DNA of 5,707 bases, taken from NCBI GenBank assembly GCA_002341165.1, contig DDNL01000059.1, forward strand, positions 1 through 5,707, read 5' to 3'. Under the pieces are notes generated by a model that searched no databases, had not been told where the DNA came from, and saw only the letters and a list, made by a program, of their open reading frames with translations. The DNA is from Shewanellaceae bacterium UBA2521. Lineage in GTDB: Bacteria; Pseudomonadota; Gammaproteobacteria; Enterobacterales; Shewanellaceae. Each line of letters starts with the position of its first letter. Positions within the stretch are counted from its first letter, which is position 1. Positions 5,052-5,707 of the stretch are shown here, one piece after another. Made by a program: the position numbers and the translations under genes.

Positions 5052-5079
5052 TTAATAGTGATTATTTTTTGATGGTGAA
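5052..5079 (-). promoter_or_regulatory. Weak candidate promoter of the 704-residue protein gene
   Basis: On the minus strand, TTCACC (complement of 5074-5079) and TATTAA (complement of 5052-5057) are separated by 16 bases. Each matches 4 of 6 consensus bases. The gene needs its own promoter because a terminator at 5089-5119 separates it from the upstream paralogue. The AT-rich gap makes this assignment uncertain. Confidence 0.25.
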
Positions 5080-5088
5080 GTGTAAAGT

Positions 5089-5119
5089 AGAAAAGCATAT
5101 GTCATGCATATGCTTTTCT
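5089..5119 (-). terminator. Terminator of the partial paralogue gene
   Basis: A perfect 13-bp stem (5089-5101 with 5107-5119) and a 5-base TCATG loop follow the stop codon of the partial gene by 10 bases. On the minus strand the distal arm ends in CTTTTCT, a short T tract. Its core GCATATGTCATGCATATGC aligns with GCATACATGATACGTATGC of the downstream paralogue's terminator. A pair that is C-G in one is T-A in the other. Confidence 0.75.
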
Positions 5120-5129
5120 CGTTTCATAG

Positions 5130-5707
5130 TCACGATGATTTTGACTCTTGGGAGTGTTGAATCATATTAAGTAGAATGGCATTCATATTACGCTCTAAAA
5201 TGAATGCTTTATGATGAAACTCAATACCCGCATCATCATAAATAGCTATGATTTTTTTCGATTGTTTTGATAACACTTGGGTCTGAACGGTAATAAATTT
5301 GATGATTTTATCTCGATTGGGAGCTTCCGCATGATCAGCCAATATCGCTTCTTGTAGGTTATAAGATATTTTTATCGTTTCATAGATTAAATCAAGTTTA
5401 GGGCTGGCAACAAGTTCCATTTTTTCGTCCGTTTTACAAACGTAATGGTAATCAAAGTCTCTTCTTAATACTCTAGGATCGATATAGCTCATTCCATCTA
5501 CATGCTCAATAAAATCGAGATATTCTTGCACTTTACGACTCATTACTTTCAAGTCACGTAGCCTTTTCATAACAGATTTACTTTTGCGATACGCATCTCT
5601 TTGTACACCTAGGAAATCAATATAGATATCTTCATACATCATATCTATAAAAAGCTTTGTGTTTTTTTCTACTTGAATATCATGACTTATTGCAGCTTTA
5701 AGAAGTT
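5130..5707 (-). CDS. Paralogue of the 704-residue exported protein, C-terminal part (5' end outside window)
   Basis: The frame is open to the right edge, so the ATG at 5640-5642 is internal and the true start lies beyond the window. The 191 visible residues align along their whole length with residues about 511-704 of the neighbouring protein. Shared landmarks include DFDYHYVCK (DYDYDKVCK in the neighbour), LIYETIKISYNLQ (LVYEAIKYAYTLQ), APNRDKIIKF (SPHRDEIIEF) and VLSKQSKKIIAIYD (VLSRQAKTIIALYE). By eye, identity is roughly a third or more. The single conserved Cys in the VCK motif is kept. The upstream residues, including any signal peptide and Cys-rich part, cannot be seen. It is a tandem duplicate in the same orientation with its own terminator. 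The function is unknown. Confidence 0.82.
   Translation of the reverse strand, partial: LLKAAISHDIQVEKNTKLFIDMMYEDIYIDFLGVQRDAYRKSKSVMKRLRDLKVMSRKVQEYLDFIEHVDGMSYIDPRVLRRDFDYHYVCKTDEKMELVASPKLDLIYETIKISYNLQEAILADHAEAPNRDKIIKFITVQTQVLSKQSKKIIAIYDDAGIEFHHKAFILERNMNAILLNMIQHSQESKSS

Noticed and set aside
1..5707. tRNA or rRNA genes
   Set aside because: I saw no cloverleaf with a conserved T-arm sequence and no ribosomal RNA signature on either strand.

Overview
The window is AT-rich and looks like a chromosomal or accessory region of a low-GC Gram-negative bacterium, most likely a proteobacterium. The evidence is several Sec-type signal peptides, a predicted outer-membrane beta-barrel ending in an aromatic residue, a periplasmic HMA (heavy-metal-associated) protein paired with a MerT-like inner-membrane protein, and Rho-independent terminators. 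I cannot name the genus from the sequence. A host-associated lineage is possible but unproven.

Layout. (1) Positions 1-249 hold the C-terminal part of an IS110-family transposase that stops abruptly inside its conserved C-terminal domain, so it is a decayed insertion sequence. (2) Positions 250-638 are non-coding and AT-rich. They contain two diverged tandem copies of a module bounded by the same two short sequences, a 14-bp palindrome, a leftward-facing terminator and two candidate promoters, one of which overlaps a 10-bp palindrome. (3) Positions 639-2434 are a four-gene plus-strand operon: a small secreted Cys/His protein, a predicted outer-membrane beta-barrel with many His residues, a MerP-like periplasmic HMA protein with a CxxC motif, and a MerT-like membrane protein with an adjacent Cys pair in its first helix. 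A strong terminator follows at 2520-2548. (4) Positions 2549-2844 carry a C-rich hairpin with a T8 tract, a possible structured RNA, and a terminator that can serve both strands. (5) Positions 2885-4999 (minus strand) encode a 704-residue exported Cys-rich protein of unknown function. (6) From 5130 to the right edge, also on the minus strand, lies the 3' part of a paralogue of that protein, with its own related terminator.

How the genes may work together. The four-gene operon has one predicted product per envelope compartment (periplasm or surface, outer membrane, periplasm, inner membrane), which suggests a soft-metal handling pathway across the whole envelope. No mercuric reductase, MerR-type regulator or metal ATPase is present in the window, so this is not a standard mercury operon and the metal is unknown. 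The two minus-strand genes appear to be a tandem family of exported proteins: a disulphide-rich N-terminal part, seen in the complete copy only, followed by a conserved alpha-helical C-terminal domain. They do not match a family I can name. The best candidates for undescribed biology are this protein family and the non-mercury MerT/MerP-like operon with its beta-barrel partner.
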